DNA from: Corynebacterium sp. HMSC036D02
Lineage (GTDB): Bacteria > Actinomycetota > Actinomycetes > Mycobacteriales > Mycobacteriaceae
Direction of reading: 5' to 3'
Assembly (NCBI RefSeq): GCF_001836165.1
Contig: NZ_KV827649.1
Span: forward strand, 37,628 to 101,627
DNA length: 64,000 nucleotides
Positions 48,630-56,703 of the stretch are shown piece after piece. Both the position numbers and the translations under genes were made by a program. The notes under the pieces are model-generated. The model did not search any database, was not told where the DNA came from, and saw only the letters and a list, made by a program, of their open reading frames with translations. How positions within the stretch are numbered: the stretch's first letter is position 1; each line of letters starts with the position of its first letter.

Positions 48630-49325
48630 ATGTCTCAACATCCTAATGACTATTCAGAGTTTATCCGTTCCCGCCATTCACCGCGCGCATTCCTTCCGGA
48701 GCCGCTCCCCGCTGATGTCATAAAGCAGGTGCTTATCGACGCCCGATCCGCCCCCTCCAATTCCAATACCCAACCATGGAATGTGCACCTCGTCGGCGGT
48801 ACGGCACTGCAAGAACTAAGCGCTGCTCTCATATCCGAATTCGATAAGAACGGCATCAACCCAGACTTCACGATTGATTACGGTCAAGGCGTTCACCCGC
48901 AGCGCTCTCAGCAACTGGCAGCCAAAATGTATGGGCTCCTCGGCATTGCCCGTGAGGATAAAGAAGCCCGCACGGAATTTATCCGTGAAAACCTTCGCTT
49001 CTTCGGCGCCCCGCACACCGCGCTGCTTTTCATTCCCCCGATGGGTGACCGCATCCGTGCCGCTTTTGACCAAGGCACCTATGCGGAGAATTTTTTGCTC
49101 TCGCTCCAGGCGCACGGCTATCACGGCGTCCCGCAGGGCATGATTTCGCTGCTCGCCCCAACCGTCCGTGAGTTCCTGGGCGTGGACGAGGATTACAAAC
49201 TCGTCACCGCCCTAACTTTCGGCGTAGCAGACCAGTCCAGCCCCGTGTTCAAGACTGCCCCGGGCCGCGCACCATTGTCAGAGACGGTGACTGCTCATGG
49301 CATGGAAGGCCTCGAGCTCGACTAG
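48630..49325 (+). CDS. Nitroreductase family protein
   Basis: The 231-residue FMN-dependent oxidoreductase has FIRSRHSPRAFLPEPLP at the N-terminus, DARSAPSNSNTQPWNVHLV for FMN binding, then FFGAPHTALLFIP and LLSLQAHGYHGVPQG. The physiological substrate is unknown. Start MSQHPNDYSEF is chosen over upstream codons because TAGAGT sits 7 nt before it. It is divergent from ruvC and ends 5 nt before the convergent yebC stop. Confidence 0.88.
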   Translation: MSQHPNDYSEFIRSRHSPRAFLPEPLPADVIKQVLIDARSAPSNSNTQPWNVHLVGGTALQELSAALISEFDKNGINPDFTIDYGQGVHPQRSQQLAAKMYGLLGIAREDKEARTEFIRENLRFFGAPHTALLFIPPMGDRIRAAFDQGTYAENFLLSLQAHGYHGVPQGMISLLAPTVREFLGVDEDYKLVTALTFGVADQSSPVFKTAPGRAPLSETVTAHGMEGLELD

Positions 49326-49330
49326 CCTTC

Positions 49331-50086
49331 TTAGTCCTCGTCCAGCTCGGCGAGGACCTCTTCGCTTAAGTCCATGTTGGTATAAACGTTCTGGACATCA
49401 TCCGAATCCTCGAGAGCATCGATGAGGCGGAAGATCTTGCGGGCATCATCTGCCTGCAGCGGCACCTCAACGGAAGCACGGAAGTCGGTATCGGTGTCAT
49501 CGACCTCGATATCGGCAGCAACGAGCGCCTCGCGCACGGCAGGAACATCGCCCGGTGCGCAGGTGATCTCAAACTTCTCGCCGTTGTCATTGACCTCTTC
49601 GGCGCCGGCCTCGAGGACGGCGAGAAGGATGTCATCTTCACTGAGTTCGCCCTTCTCCACCATAACCAGACCGGTGCGGGAGAACATATATGCCACGGAA
49701 CCGGACTCGCCGAGGTTGCCGCCATTCTTAGACATCGCAGTGCGGACGTCCGTCGCCGCACGGTTACGGTTATCCGTCAGGCACTCGATGAGCATGGCCA
49801 CGCCGTTCGGGCCATAGCCCTCGTACATCACGGTTTCCCAATCGGCACCACCAGCCTCTTCGCCGGAACCGCGCTTGCGGGCGCGCTCAATGTTGTCGTT
49901 GGGAACGGAGGCCTTCTTAGCCTTCTTGATCATGTCATCAAGGGTGGGGTTGGCTGCGGGGTCACCGCCGCCGGTGCGTGCTGCCACCTCGATATTCTTG
50001 ATCAGCTTGGCAAATTCCTTGCCACGCTTGGCATCGTTCGCCGCCTTCTTGTGCTTCGTTGTTGCCCATTTAGAGTGGCCTGCCAT
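49331..50086 (-). CDS. yebC: YebC/PmpR family DNA-binding/translation factor
   Basis: The 251-residue protein starts [20 protein letters not shown], the family hallmark. It continues with [20 protein letters not shown] and [14 protein letters not shown]. YebC proteins were described as transcriptional regulators. Recent work ties some members to relief of ribosome stalling at proline stretches, so its role is unsettled. ATG 50086 has AAAGGGAT upstream. It lies in the same position as in M. tuberculosis, near ruvCAB and tesB. Confidence 0.93.
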   Translation of the reverse strand: MAGHSKWATTKHKKAANDAKRGKEFAKLIKNIEVAARTGGGDPAANPTLDDMIKKAKKASVPNDNIERARKRGSGEEAGGADWETVMYEGYGPNGVAMLIECLTDNRNRAATDVRTAMSKNGGNLGESGSVAYMFSRTGLVMVEKGELSEDDILLAVLEAGAEEVNDNGEKFEITCAPGDVPAVREALVAADIEVDDTDTDFRASVEVPLQADDARKIFRLIDALEDSDDVQNVYTNMDLSEEVLAELDED

Positions 50087-50190
50087 GTCATCCCTTTCGA
50101 TGTGGCTTAAAAGACTTGTGTGGAAACTGTTGTAATTATACGGCCTCACCGAGCCTCCACCAGCACAGGGGGCCGTGCCCCGCCTGCATC

Positions 50191-51057
50191 CTAGACGTTT
50201 TGCCAATTGCCATTGGCGCTGGAGCCATCACTATCCGGATGCAAGGTGCGCGTCAGCCCCTCCTGCATCGCCACGGCCAGTAGCTCGCCGCGCTGGTTGA
50301 AAATCTTTCCCTGGGCAAGTCCCGTACCGGATTGCGCTGACGGGCTGGACTGCGAATACAGCATCCATTCATCCACCCGGACCGGGCGCAAGAACCACAG
50401 CGAATGATCCAAGCTGGCTAGCTGAATCCTTTCGCCTTGGTGCGGGAGAAGCGCCGTGCGGATCAACGTCATGTCAGACATATACAACAACGCTGCCTGG
50501 TGGAGGGATTGGTCAGAGGTAGCACCAAGCAGGTCACCGGTGTTGCGGAACCAGATATTTCTAAACCCTGCCCCGGTGGTTTCGGCGGCGACAGCATCGC
50601 GCTCCGCGTCCGGAATGAGCCGCACGTCCCAGTCTTCCCATTCCTTCAAAATGATGCGGGTGTAGTATGGCGAGTCCTTAATGCTCTCCGGTGGCGGTAC
50701 CTGTGGCATTGCGGCTTGATGCTCAGGGCCGATATCCCCAGTCGCGTGGAAACCGGCGCTGAGCATGAAAATCATGCGGTCCTTTTGGTAGACCCGCACG
50801 TGGCGATGAGCAAAAGAACGGCCATCCCTAATCCGCTCGACCTGGATGGTAGTGGGAACGCTGGAATCGCCCGGGCCCACGAAGTAGCAGTGCATAGAGT
50901 GCACTAGCTTCTCATCGACAGTAAGCTGCGCTGCCCGCAGCGCCTGCGCCATGGTTTGTCCGCCAAAGGTGCGTGTAATGAGCGAGGGAACCACAGGGCC
51001 GCGGAACTCGTCGTCACCGATCCGCTCGATATCGACCGCCTGGGCCACCGATGCCAT
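50191..51057 (-). CDS. tesB: Acyl-CoA thioesterase II
   Basis: The 288-residue protein is a double hot-dog thioesterase that releases fatty acids from acyl-CoA. Motifs are [19 protein letters not shown] near the N-terminus, [14 protein letters not shown], and [18 protein letters not shown] in the second half. A likely catalytic Asp lies in the SLDHSLW segment. ATG 51057 follows AAAGGAAAGGGGAG. An in-frame start further upstream lacks a ribosome binding site. Confidence 0.92.
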   Translation of the reverse strand: MASVAQAVDIERIGDDEFRGPVVPSLITRTFGGQTMAQALRAAQLTVDEKLVHSMHCYFVGPGDSSVPTTIQVERIRDGRSFAHRHVRVYQKDRMIFMLSAGFHATGDIGPEHQAAMPQVPPPESIKDSPYYTRIILKEWEDWDVRLIPDAERDAVAAETTGAGFRNIWFRNTGDLLGATSDQSLHQAALLYMSDMTLIRTALLPHQGERIQLASLDHSLWFLRPVRVDEWMLYSQSSPSAQSGTGLAQGKIFNQRGELLAVAMQEGLTRTLHPDSDGSSANGNWQNV

Positions 51058-51146
51058 GTTCTGCTCCCCTTTCCTTTCTGTTATGGCGCTCGCCACACTA
51101 ACCCCGACCATCCTACTCACGTGCTGATCCGCTCTCGGGAGTTGCG

Positions 51147-51152
51147 TACTAT
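51147..51152 (+). promoter_or_regulatory. -10 box TACTAT of DUF3817 gene (leaderless)
   Basis: TACTAT is followed by the 7 nt ATTCCGC and then ATG 51160, with no ribosome binding site. It matches the other leaderless starts in the window. Confidence 0.55.
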
Positions 51153-51159
51153 ATTCCGC

Positions 51160-51648
51160 ATGACTTCAACCACCCCGCACAGCGTGCACCGTGTGGCCGC
51201 GTACCTGGAAATGTTCACGTGGGGCCTGCTGATCTTCTCCATGATCCTCAAGTACTCCGGCACGACCGAAGTACTCACCCCCATCGCGGGAGGTATCCAC
51301 GGCTTCGGTTTCCTCTGTTTCCTGCTCATGACGGCGCTGGTCTGGATCAATAACCGGTGGTCACTTGGCGTGGGAATTCTGGGGTTGGCCGTAACCGTAA
51401 TCCCTTTCGCGGCCTTGCCCTTTGCTGTATGGGTATCGCGGCGCGGACTCGTCGCCGGCCCGTGGCGGTTTAGCAATGACGATGACGCGGAGCCACACGG
51501 TGTCTTCGACACGATCTTGGCGCAGGCCATTCGCCATCCGGTGCGCACCGCGCTCATTGCGCTGCTCGTCGTAGCCGTAGTCTTCAGCGTTCTGCTCATG
51601 TTAGGGCCACCCGTCGACGTCGAGTCCGCCATTGAAAATAATCGCTAA
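51160..51648 (+). CDS. DUF3817 membrane protein
   Basis: The 162-residue protein has the DUF3817 opening (HRVAAYLEMFTWGLLIFSMILKY, with two spans at about 15-33 and 42-62). A third span is at about 70-95. A polar loop and a fourth span (about 133-153) follow. The family is common in actinobacteria and has no known function. It overlaps the next gene by 17 nt, so it is co-expressed with a GT-C glycosyltransferase. Confidence 0.8.
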   Translation: MTSTTPHSVHRVAAYLEMFTWGLLIFSMILKYSGTTEVLTPIAGGIHGFGFLCFLLMTALVWINNRWSLGVGILGLAVTVIPFAALPFAVWVSRRGLVAGPWRFSNDDDAEPHGVFDTILAQAIRHPVRTALIALLVVAVVFSVLLMLGPPVDVESAIENNR

Positions 51649-52921
51649 GGCCCCAAGTATTTGGGCTGGCTGGGTGCTGGCACGCCTTTTCCTTATCTAC
51701 CTACTCCTCAACGAGAAGGGTCCGCTCGGGGACGTTCGGTATTACCTCGAGGGTGTCTACGGCGCTAACCCCAGCGACATGACGGAATATCCCCAAGTCG
51801 GTACCTGGCCCAGCGTTCTGCTCGCGTGGCTTACCGGCTACGACTTTGAGCGCTATGCCATCGGCTTTACGGCAATGATGCTGCTTGCCGACGCCACCTT
51901 CCTCGCCCTCCTCCTTCGCCATCACCGCTCCACCCCAGGGGCGTATAGCGCCGGGTGGTTCTGGGTATTCTTCGGCACCGCGGCGGGACACGTATTCACG
52001 TGGCGGCTCGATCTCTACCCCGCCTTGCTGGTTGCTGGTGCGGGCGCACTTCTGGCCACCCGCCCGCGGCTTGCCTCGGTTCTGTTGGCTTGGGCCACCG
52101 CAGCGAAGCTGTGGCCTGGTGTCCTCGCTGCCGGGCTTGTCGGGCGCGCAACCTCCCGCGCTACGTGGCAGCGACTAGCCGCGTTCTTTGGAAGCCTCAT
52201 TGCCCTTTGCATCGGCGTGGCAGCAATGACCAGCATGGACAGAGTTCTTTCCCCGTTGACTTATCAAGGAGAGCGCGGCCTCCAGATCGAATCTCTGGCC
52301 GCCACGTGGTTCGTGTACCAAGCTCATCGCCAGCCTGATGTGTGGACGATGGGATACGCGGCCTCGAAAAGCTATGAAATTTCCGGTCCTGGCGTCGACA
52401 CGGCAATTGTTTTGAGCAGCATTGCCATGGGAGCAGCCCTCGTGTGGATCGTGGGAGTAGCACTCGTGCACTTTCTACGCGGGAATTGGAGTCCGCACTC
52501 CACCCTCGTCTTCTTCATCGCGGCGATCCTCCTTCTCATCGCGACGAACAAGGTCTTCTCCCCGCAGTACATCGTGTGGCTTGGGCCGATACTAGCGGTG
52601 ACGCTCCGCTCCCCTATCCCCGCGCCACCTACAGCTTCGAAGAAGGTGGCCGCTGATATCAGAGGGATCCGTGCCATCATTGCGGTACTCGCCGTGGGAA
52701 CCGCTGCCTTGGGAACCGTTATCTACCCCTATGGCTATAACTACATCTGGCTCCATGTGGGAGAAAACCCCAATCCGGTCTACGCGCTGTTATTGCGCAA
52801 CCTGCTCATCCTGGCAATGACCGCTTTTGCCGTCTATTGGCACCTGCTTGAGTACCGCGTGGCACGAGCGAATCAGACGCGGGGTGACAGGCGCGGGAGA
52901 ATCACACGTCAATCTGGCTAA
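51632..52921 (+). CDS. Polytopic GT-C glycosyltransferase, GT87-like (mannosyltransferase candidate)
   Basis: The membrane protein of up to 429 residues has about ten spans. An early acidic motif (GPLGDVRYYLEGVYG) matches the first extracytoplasmic loop of GT-C enzymes. A second half with FSPQYIVWLGPILAV resembles DUF2029/GT87 proteins such as PimE. These transfer mannose from polyprenol phosphate outside the membrane. The PIM operon lies just downstream on the other strand, which fits a role in mannolipid synthesis; that is inference. The start is TTG 51632 or GTG 51671. The 3' end overlaps the convergent LemA-like gene by 20 nt. Confidence 0.7.
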   Translation: MKIIAKAPSIWAGWVLARLFLIYLLLNEKGPLGDVRYYLEGVYGANPSDMTEYPQVGTWPSVLLAWLTGYDFERYAIGFTAMMLLADATFLALLLRHHRSTPGAYSAGWFWVFFGTAAGHVFTWRLDLYPALLVAGAGALLATRPRLASVLLAWATAAKLWPGVLAAGLVGRATSRATWQRLAAFFGSLIALCIGVAAMTSMDRVLSPLTYQGERGLQIESLAATWFVYQAHRQPDVWTMGYAASKSYEISGPGVDTAIVLSSIAMGAALVWIVGVALVHFLRGNWSPHSTLVFFIAAILLLIATNKVFSPQYIVWLGPILAVTLRSPIPAPPTASKKVAADIRGIRAIIAVLAVGTAALGTVIYPYGYNYIWLHVGENPNPVYALLLRNLLILAMTAFAVYWHLLEYRVARANQTRGDRRGRITRQSG

Positions 52922-53360
52922 GCTCAAAGTACTCCGGCAATTTTGCTGTTCCTCCCAGACGCAGCAGCTTGACCGCGGGACGCAGGCGCAGCGCGCGGGT
53001 ATCGCTGACTGCCTCGTTGTAGAAGCGATGCGCTAGGTGGATGCGGCCCTCGGCGTCGGCAAGCACGGCCGGACGTGACTCAAAGCGCTGCGCAATAGCC
53101 GCCGAGAGCTCCCGTTCCCGGGTGGCTCTTTCATCGAAATGCCCTTGCGCAAGCTCCGTTGACTCTGCACGCGCCGCGATGACCTCAAGCTCAGGAGCCA
53201 AGGCACTTATCACTGCTGCGCGGCGATCCAGAGTGGCTTCAAGCTGCGCCAAAGCTGCATCGGTGCGGATGTGGAGCGAGTTGAGCCGCTGCGCCGTGTA
53301 CAGCGCCCACATACCGAGTACGAGGAGCACAGCGAGGGCGATAACTATCTCGATAGCCAT
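52902..53360 (-). CDS. LemA-like single-pass membrane protein
   Basis: The 152-residue protein has an N-terminal span (residues about 4-22, VIALAVLLVLGMWALY). A helical domain follows with RTDAALAQLEATLDRRAAVI and a RFYNEAVSDTRALR segment resembling the LemA family motif. LemA function is poorly known. It starts directly after the pimA stop (0 nt gap), so it is the last gene of the PIM operon. Its own tail overlaps the GT87-like gene by 20 nt on the opposite strand. Confidence 0.7.
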   Translation of the reverse strand: MAIEIVIALAVLLVLGMWALYTAQRLNSLHIRTDAALAQLEATLDRRAAVISALAPELEVIAARAESTELAQGHFDERATRERELSAAIAQRFESRPAVLADAEGRIHLAHRFYNEAVSDTRALRLRPAVKLLRLGGTAKLPEYFELSQIDV

Positions 53361-54461
53361 TTATGACACCCGAACCTTCGTGCCATCCGCCACGGTCTCG
53401 TATACCTGCATGACAGCTGCGGCCACATGATCCCAGTCGTATTCGCGAGCACGCTCCACCCCCACCTTAATCAAGGCCTGCCGCTTGTCGGAATGGGTCA
53501 CCAAATCCTCCAACACCCGCGCTAAGTCCGTAGCATCCCCGTTCTTGAATAAGGCACCCGCGGGTTCCTCCGAGTCTGCGTTGCACACCGCAGCGAAAGC
53601 CTCCAGGTCCGAAGCCACCACTGCGCATCCAGCGGCCATTGCCTCAACAAGAACAATGCCGAAGCTTTCGCCGCCTGTATTGGGAGCCACATAAATATCA
53701 GCGCGCCCCAAAATGGCCGCCTTCTCGGCATCGCTGACACGCCCCACGAAGTCAACCCCCGGAACACGTCGCGGGTGTCCCCCGCCCATAACCGTCACCC
53801 GGACCGGCTGCGGGAGCAGCGTGAGTGCCTCAAGAAGAATGTCCAGGCCTTTTCGCGGCTCATCGAGGCGGCCCAAGAACACAATCTCAATTTCTGAATT
53901 ATTCTCTTTATGCTCAGCGCAGGCACGCTCGCGCGCATAGACAGAGGTGTCGACCCCATTGGGGATGAGCACAGGGTCCCCTCCCAACTGCTCAACCTGC
54001 CAGCGGCGCGCCATCTCTGAAACCGCAATACCTCCCCGAACCTTTTCCAAGTACGGGCGGAGGAAAGGCTTAGCCAGGGTCAATACCAGAGAGCTCGAGG
54101 CCGAAGCATGGTACGTCGCCACGATGGGCCCGCGCACCACAGCCAGAGCAGCCATGGAATAACTTGGGGAGTTGGGTTCATGAATATGGAGGATGTCGAA
54201 ATCCCCCTCGCGGATGAAGCGCTTGATATTTCGGTGCACGTGCGGGCCAATGGCAAGACGAGCCACGGAACCGTTATAGGTAATCGGCACCGCCCAGCCG
54301 CCCTTGCGAACAAAGCTGGGGACCTGCGTGCTTGTCGACGCCGGCCCCAGTACCTCCACATGGTGCCCTTGTTCAATAAACACGGTCGCTAAGTCAAGGA
54401 TGTGGGCCTGAACCCCACCAGGTTCGTCGAAGGAATAGGGGCAGATAATACCTATGCGCAT
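53361..54461 (-). CDS. pimA: Phosphatidylinositol alpha-mannosyltransferase PimA
   Basis: It transfers mannose from GDP-mannose to phosphatidylinositol on the inner face of the membrane, the first step of PIM synthesis. The 366-residue GT4 enzyme starts MRIGIICPYSFDEPGGVQAH. It has DILHIHEPNSPSYSM, FLGRLDEPRKGLDILLEAL and the EX7E region PNTGGESFGIVLVEAMAAG. It lies 18 nt after patA. The thrS-HIT-pgsA-patA-pimA order equals that of M. tuberculosis Rv2614c-Rv2610c. Confidence 0.95.
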   Translation of the reverse strand: MRIGIICPYSFDEPGGVQAHILDLATVFIEQGHHVEVLGPASTSTQVPSFVRKGGWAVPITYNGSVARLAIGPHVHRNIKRFIREGDFDILHIHEPNSPSYSMAALAVVRGPIVATYHASASSSLVLTLAKPFLRPYLEKVRGGIAVSEMARRWQVEQLGGDPVLIPNGVDTSVYARERACAEHKENNSEIEIVFLGRLDEPRKGLDILLEALTLLPQPVRVTVMGGGHPRRVPGVDFVGRVSDAEKAAILGRADIYVAPNTGGESFGIVLVEAMAAGCAVVASDLEAFAAVCNADSEEPAGALFKNGDATDLARVLEDLVTHSDKRQALIKVGVERAREYDWDHVAAAVMQVYETVADGTKVRVS

Positions 54462-54479
54462 GGTCTGTGTTCTGCCTTT

Positions 54480-55382
54480 CTACTTCTTCTGGCGGGAAGC
54501 GCGCCGGCGTTCTACGTCGGCGTTCCAGTGTGGCTGCAACATGTGCCAGTCTTCTGGATGTGTCCTGATGTTCTCCACAAAGCCATCCGCGAGGCGCTGG
54601 CACGTCTCCTGCAGATCAGTGACCTCCACTTCGGGGCTGACGGACAACCCCCAACCCTTACCGTCAAACCACGAGTGCACGACGTGGAGTGCAGCTCCTG
54701 TCTCGATGGCCAGCTGGGCGGGGCCGGCGGCAACATTAGCTTCTTCGCCCATGAAGTCTACCGTCACGCCGGTGCGCGTGAGGTCCCGCTCGGACAACAA
54801 ACACACCACCCCACCGCGTTCCAGCGTGTCCTTCAGACGCGGGTAAGGAGAAGAACTGCCACCGGTCAGTGGCAGGACAGTGAAGCCAAGGCTCTCGCGG
54901 TAGTCCACGAAGGCGTCGAAAAGCACTTCTGGCTTCAAGCGCTCAGCCACCGTAGTGAAACCACCATAGTGCCCCACGCAGAAGACACCCGCCATGTCCC
55001 AGTTGCCTGAATGCGGAAGCGCGAAAATCACCCCGCGCCCGGAAGCCACGGAGGCATCGGCGTGTTCCTTGCCGCGCAGGCCCGCCAATAGACGCCTCTG
55101 CAGATCAGGGTCCGAATGGATGGCAGGCAGACGGAAAGCCTCGAGCCAGTAGCGCATATAGGAGCGCATCGAATCCCGGACCAGTTCCCGCGTGACATTC
55201 TCCGCCCCCACCACCCTGCTCAGGTTCTGGCGCAGCTGTTCCATGCCTTGGCCGTTATCACTTGCCAGATCCGCACCGCGTTCAAACAGCCAAGCAGCCA
55301 GCGGCTGGGGAAGGAAGCGCACAACCTTCCAGCACGCGATGTATGCGGCGGCGGTCAGCCGGTCACGGTCCAGTAGAGCCAC
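54480..55382 (-). CDS. patA: Phosphatidylinositol mannoside acyltransferase
   Basis: The 300-residue membrane-associated acyltransferase of the LpxL/HtrB family adds a fatty acid to the mannose of PIM. The catalytic region is GVIFALPHSGNWDMAG, with His and Asp of the HX4D motif. VCLLSERDLTRTGVTVDFMG and the C-terminal HPEDWHMLQPHW follow. It starts with GTG 55382. It lies 65 nt downstream of pgsA. Confidence 0.94.
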   Translation of the reverse strand: MALLDRDRLTAAAYIACWKVVRFLPQPLAAWLFERGADLASDNGQGMEQLRQNLSRVVGAENVTRELVRDSMRSYMRYWLEAFRLPAIHSDPDLQRRLLAGLRGKEHADASVASGRGVIFALPHSGNWDMAGVFCVGHYGGFTTVAERLKPEVLFDAFVDYRESLGFTVLPLTGGSSSPYPRLKDTLERGGVVCLLSERDLTRTGVTVDFMGEEANVAAGPAQLAIETGAALHVVHSWFDGKGWGLSVSPEVEVTDLQETCQRLADGFVENIRTHPEDWHMLQPHWNADVERRRASRQKK

Positions 55383-55447
55383 GGTTCGGGAGCCTTTCTG
55401 TGTGGGCCGGGGGCGCGATACCTTCCGGGGTGGAAGAGGGTGTCGGG

Positions 55448-56083
55448 CTAAAGGTGCTTCAGATCCTTCTTGAAACGCGCTTTAGTGTCCTGACGCGCTG
55501 CTTGGCGCATCCGCTGGTAGATGGTGAAGGCAGAGCCCACGGCCAGCAGCCACAGGGCAACCTCGAGTGCATAAGGCACGCCCAAGCCTTCCAGGCCCAC
55601 GCCGCCGAGGCCCAAGATGAGCCGCTCGGGGCGCTCGACGAGTCCGCCAACCATCTTAAAACCGGAGGCTTCTCCGCGCGCCTTGACATAGGAGATGACC
55701 TGGGAACTCACGAGCACCATCATGCAGGCAGCGAAGTTGAGAGGGTGGGCGTTATCGACGTACACCATCCAATAGGCGATCGCCGCGAACAAAGCGCCGT
55801 CGGTAATGCGATCGCAGGAGGCATCGAGTGTCGCGCCGAAGTTGGATCCGCCGGTGGTCAGGCGCGCCATGGTGCCGTCAAGCATGTCGAAAGCGGCGAA
55901 GAGTCCCGACAGCAGAGCAGCCGCAAAGAGGTGATCAAGCGGGATCAGGATAACCGAAATAGCAATCGTGACGATCGTGCCCACGACGGTAACGACATTG
56001 GGTGTCAGCCCCATCTTCAGGAAGAGTTTGGCCACTGGGACCACAACCACGGCGGCGGGTTTGCGCCCATGAACACTAAGCAT
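55448..56083 (-). CDS. pgsA: Phosphatidylinositol phosphate synthase
   Basis: It joins CDP-diacylglycerol and inositol 3-phosphate to make the precursor of phosphatidylinositol. The 211-residue membrane enzyme has the CDP-alcohol phosphotransferase signature DGTMARLTTGG...GATLDASCD (DGx2ARx8Gx3Dx3D) at about residues 66-92. Several spans follow. The annotation as PI phosphate synthase rather than PG phosphate synthase rests on the PIM operon context. It overlaps the HIT gene by 8 nt. Confidence 0.93.
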   Translation of the reverse strand: MLSVHGRKPAAVVVVPVAKLFLKMGLTPNVVTVVGTIVTIAISVILIPLDHLFAAALLSGLFAAFDMLDGTMARLTTGGSNFGATLDASCDRITDGALFAAIAYWMVYVDNAHPLNFAACMMVLVSSQVISYVKARGEASGFKMVGGLVERPERLILGLGGVGLEGLGVPYALEVALWLLAVGSAFTIYQRMRQAARQDTKARFKKDLKHL

Positions 56084-56654
56084 GCGCTTCTCCTGAAATA
56101 ATTCCTTCGGCGGCGAGCTCCACCCACCCCTGCGCCAACAGGGAGCGGGTGTCTTTGAGGAGCTGCGGCAGCACTTTGACGCCGTCCACGATAGTCATGA
56201 AGTTTGAATCTCCGCTCCAGCGCGGAACGATGTGCATGTGGAGGTGCTGCCCCACCGAGCCGCCCGAGGCGCGTCCCAAGTTAAAGCCAGCATTGACGGC
56301 ATCGGGGCCGGAGACCTTCTTAAGGACGCGGATGGCGGCCTGCGCAAACTGGAAGAGCTCGCGAGATTCTTGCTCGGTGAGGTTTTCCAGCTCAGATTCT
56401 TGGCGGTATGGGATCACCATCATGTGCCCTGCGTTATAGGGATAGAGGTTGAGAACACAGTAGACAAGCTCGCCGCGGGCAACGATGAGCCCGTCCTCGT
56501 CCGACATCTGTGGAATCTCCACGAACGGATTATGGGCTTTCTTCGGCACGTCGCCGGCGCCGCCCTCACGCTTGATGTAGCTCATGCGGTACGGCGCCCA
56601 CAGGCGCTCTAAGCGGTCGGGGGTTCCCAGGCCGGTATCGACGTACTCTCCCAC
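56076..56654 (-). CDS. HIT family protein (Ap4A phosphorylase-like)
   Basis: The 192-residue protein carries the histidine triad GQHLHMHIVPRW near residue 140 and the upstream CVLNLYPYNAGHMMVIPY. It is similar in place and type to M. tuberculosis Rv2613c, an Ap4A phosphorylase. It starts with GTG 56654 behind AAGGGAG. It overlaps pgsA by 8 nt, so it belongs to the PIM operon, though its nucleotide substrate has no obvious tie to lipids. Confidence 0.88.
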   Translation of the reverse strand: MGEYVDTGLGTPDRLERLWAPYRMSYIKREGGAGDVPKKAHNPFVEIPQMSDEDGLIVARGELVYCVLNLYPYNAGHMMVIPYRQESELENLTEQESRELFQFAQAAIRVLKKVSGPDAVNAGFNLGRASGGSVGQHLHMHIVPRWSGDSNFMTIVDGVKVLPQLLKDTRSLLAQGWVELAAEGIISGEAHA

Positions 56655-56683
56655 TCTTAGTGTTCTCCCTTTCTAGCCTCTGC

Positions 56684-56703
56684 CTAGATGCACATGCATC
56701 TAG
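56684..56703 (-). repeat. 20-bp perfect palindrome over the thrS stop codon
   Basis: CTAGATGCA and TGCATCTAG (9-bp arms, CA centre) form a perfect inverted repeat. It covers the thrS TAG stop and lies 29 nt before the HIT start. It could fold as a 7-bp hairpin with a 6-nt loop in the mRNA. It might control read-through into the PIM operon or bind a protein; neither is proven. Confidence 0.5.
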
